This document shows positions 21,766 through 22,769 of a stretch of 22,769 nt of DNA, piece by piece. Source of the stretch: a bacterium (GTDB lineage Bacteria; Acidobacteriota; Blastocatellia; Pyrinomonadales; Pyrinomonadaceae); NCBI GenBank assembly GCA_029945985.1, contig JAQSDP010000415.1:1-22769 (forward strand), given 5' to 3'. The notes under the pieces are model-generated. The model made no database searches. It had not been told where the DNA came from and was given only the letters and a program-made list of their open reading frames with translations. Position numbers and translations under genes: made by a program. Position 1 is the first letter of the stretch. The number at the start of each line of letters is the position of its first letter.

Positions 21766-22431
21766 TTATGATTGAGTTTTAAGTATCTCGTCGTCCCATG
21801 TTCGTTGCGGCTTTCGAAGCATTGGAAACATCGGCGGAGCATCGCCCGACCGTATCGTTCCGATCAGCTCAAAGCCGAATCTTTCGTAAAGCGGAATGTT
21901 TTTCGGGCTGGACGATTCCATATAGGCCGGCAGCCCCTCAGCATCACAATTTGCCAGCGAATGCTGCAGCAATGCCGATCCGACACCGCTTCCCCGCCGG
22001 CTTGGTTCAACACCGATCATCGGCAGGTACCAGTGCGGGTAGGTGGGATGAAACGCGGCCATCTGCTCGAACATCGGGAACAGATCCTTCTGAACCTCGC
22101 TTGACGTCGACTCCCAGACAAGTCCGAGAAGTTCATCTTCGTCCGGCCCCACACCGGGCGTCAGCCAGAGTGCGGCTCCCGCGAAGTCGGGAGCGAGATA
22201 AGCGGTTCCATTTTCGAAGGCCCGTCCCGCGAACGCGTTGATGAACCATGGAAAATATTCCAGATACTGATCCGGATCGGGGTACGTCCATCGAGCGATC
22301 GGATCGGTCGAAAACGCGAGAGTGATCACAGACTTTGCTGCTTCAGCTCTGATGTCAAAGCTCGATACGACGTGCGTCACATCCGAGCTGTCGATGTCTA
22401 TCCATTCTTTTGTAATTGCTTCACTTAACAT
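21766..22431 (-). CDS. GNAT-family N-acetyltransferase
   Basis: A 221-residue acetyl-CoA-dependent transferase. The acetyl-CoA loop reads VEPSRRGSGVGSALLQ (141-156), preceded by the strand WYLPMIGV and followed by LPAYMESSSPKNIPLYERFG, the end of the GNAT core where the Tyr acts as a general acid in many members. ATG 22431 is preferred: GGAGAGGA lies about 7 bases upstream and the longer in-frame start would add 18 basic residues. The N-terminal 120 residues are family-specific and may set the substrate, which is unknown. It heads a two-gene operon with the ferritin-like diiron protein and is divergent from the sigma factor gene. Confidence 0.88.
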   Translation of the reverse strand: MLSEAITKEWIDIDSSDVTHVVSSFDIRAEAAKSVITLAFSTDPIARWTYPDPDQYLEYFPWFINAFAGRAFENGTAYLAPDFAGAALWLTPGVGPDEDELLGLVWESTSSEVQKDLFPMFEQMAAFHPTYPHWYLPMIGVEPSRRGSGVGSALLQHSLANCDAEGLPAYMESSSPKNIPLYERFGFELIGTIRSGDAPPMFPMLRKPQRTWDDEILKTQS

Positions 22432-22577
22432 ATGATTTCCTCTCCGCCGTCCGATTAGACGACGCGAGTCAAAAAAACAGGACACGGCTCGTCACGTATT
22501 CGTTCGATACACCCGTTTAGCTGTGCGAGAATGCCGTGTTTCGAAGTTAATTCCGTTCGCATGACGCTTTGATACCG

Positions 22578-22769
22578 ATGGAACAGCCCCCTATAACTGA
22601 ACTGTTACTGGCCTGGAGAAAGGGCGAACGGTCGGCGCTGGACGAACTGATTCCTCATGTCCAGGCCGAGCTCAAACGTATAGCCCGCAACTACATGCGG
22701 CGGCAAAAGCCCGATCACACGCTGCAAACTACGGCCCTTGTGAACGAAGCGTTTCTAAGGCTCGTCGAT
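22578..22769 (+). CDS. ECF-like RNA polymerase sigma factor, C-terminus beyond window
   Basis: The first 64 residues are present. MEQPPITELLLAWRKGERSA is followed by LIPHVQAELKRIARNYMRRQ, then PDHTLQTTALVNEAFLRLVD. This is region 2 of the ECF-like sigma subfamily common in Acidobacteria and Planctomycetes, with the LQTTALVNEAFLRL motif. Such genes are often followed by a serine/threonine protein kinase, which cannot be checked here. ATG 22578 is the only reasonable start; an ATG at 22561 meets a stop after three codons. No promoter or Shine-Dalgarno was recognised with confidence in the 146-base divergent gap. Confidence 0.9.
   Translation, partial: MEQPPITELLLAWRKGERSALDELIPHVQAELKRIARNYMRRQKPDHTLQTTALVNEAFLRLVD

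Overview
The window looks like part of an Acidobacteriota chromosome, most likely Blastocatellia/Pyrinomonadaceae-like. The clues are moderate GC, an MglA/MglB pair, an ECF-like sigma factor of the Acidobacteria/Planctomycetes type, a fused homocysteine methyltransferase/methylene-THF reductase, and many short palindromic hairpins between genes. No rRNA, tRNA, CRISPR array, phage module or transposase was seen. The lineage is inferred from gene content, not from a marker phylogeny.

Layout. 1-1308 (-): a tetratricopeptide protein that leaves the window at its C-terminus. 1558-3426 (+): a sugar-nucleotide transferase, then mutM. 3468-4139 (+): a small exported Cys-rich protein. 4164-4268: a SAM-II-type riboswitch with a transcription attenuator in front of the fused methionine/folate enzyme (4294-6186, +). 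6198-6659 (-): a hemerythrin-like protein with a near-perfect sigma-54 promoter. 6828-8568 (-): a quinone oxidoreductase, a GyrI-like effector-binding protein, a chimeric gene remnant (start of the oxidoreductase joined to the end of glmS) and a 125-bp nested palindromic element. 8576-13087 (-): an amino-sugar operon reading glmU, three small genes, a 23S-IVS-type four-helix protein in a repeat-flanked cassette, glmS, then a HicB-like gene. Together GlmS and GlmU carry out the first and the last two steps of UDP-GlcNAc synthesis; glmM is not here. 13362-14467 (+): a Roadblock/MglB-like protein and MglA, closed by a strong terminator. 14655-15356 (-): an exported protein.

15638-19938 (-) reads as one potassium locus: a short KdpD-like kinase, a KdpE-like regulator, a 91-residue membrane protein and a KimA-like APC transporter. 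Two matching tandem 11-bp repeats, one before each of the last two genes, look like binding sites for the regulator. 19939-20794 holds no convincing gene apart from a doubtful 37-codon frame, but contains a second nested palindromic element. 20795-22431 (-): a GNAT acetyltransferase followed by a ferritin-like diiron protein. 22578-22769 (+): the start of an ECF-like sigma factor that runs off the window.

The most interesting points are the SAM-II-type attenuator, the KdpDE/KimA-like potassium locus with its paired sites, the tandem-duplication scar at 8338-8439, the sigma-54 promoter of the hemerythrin gene, and two similarly built miniature palindromic elements.
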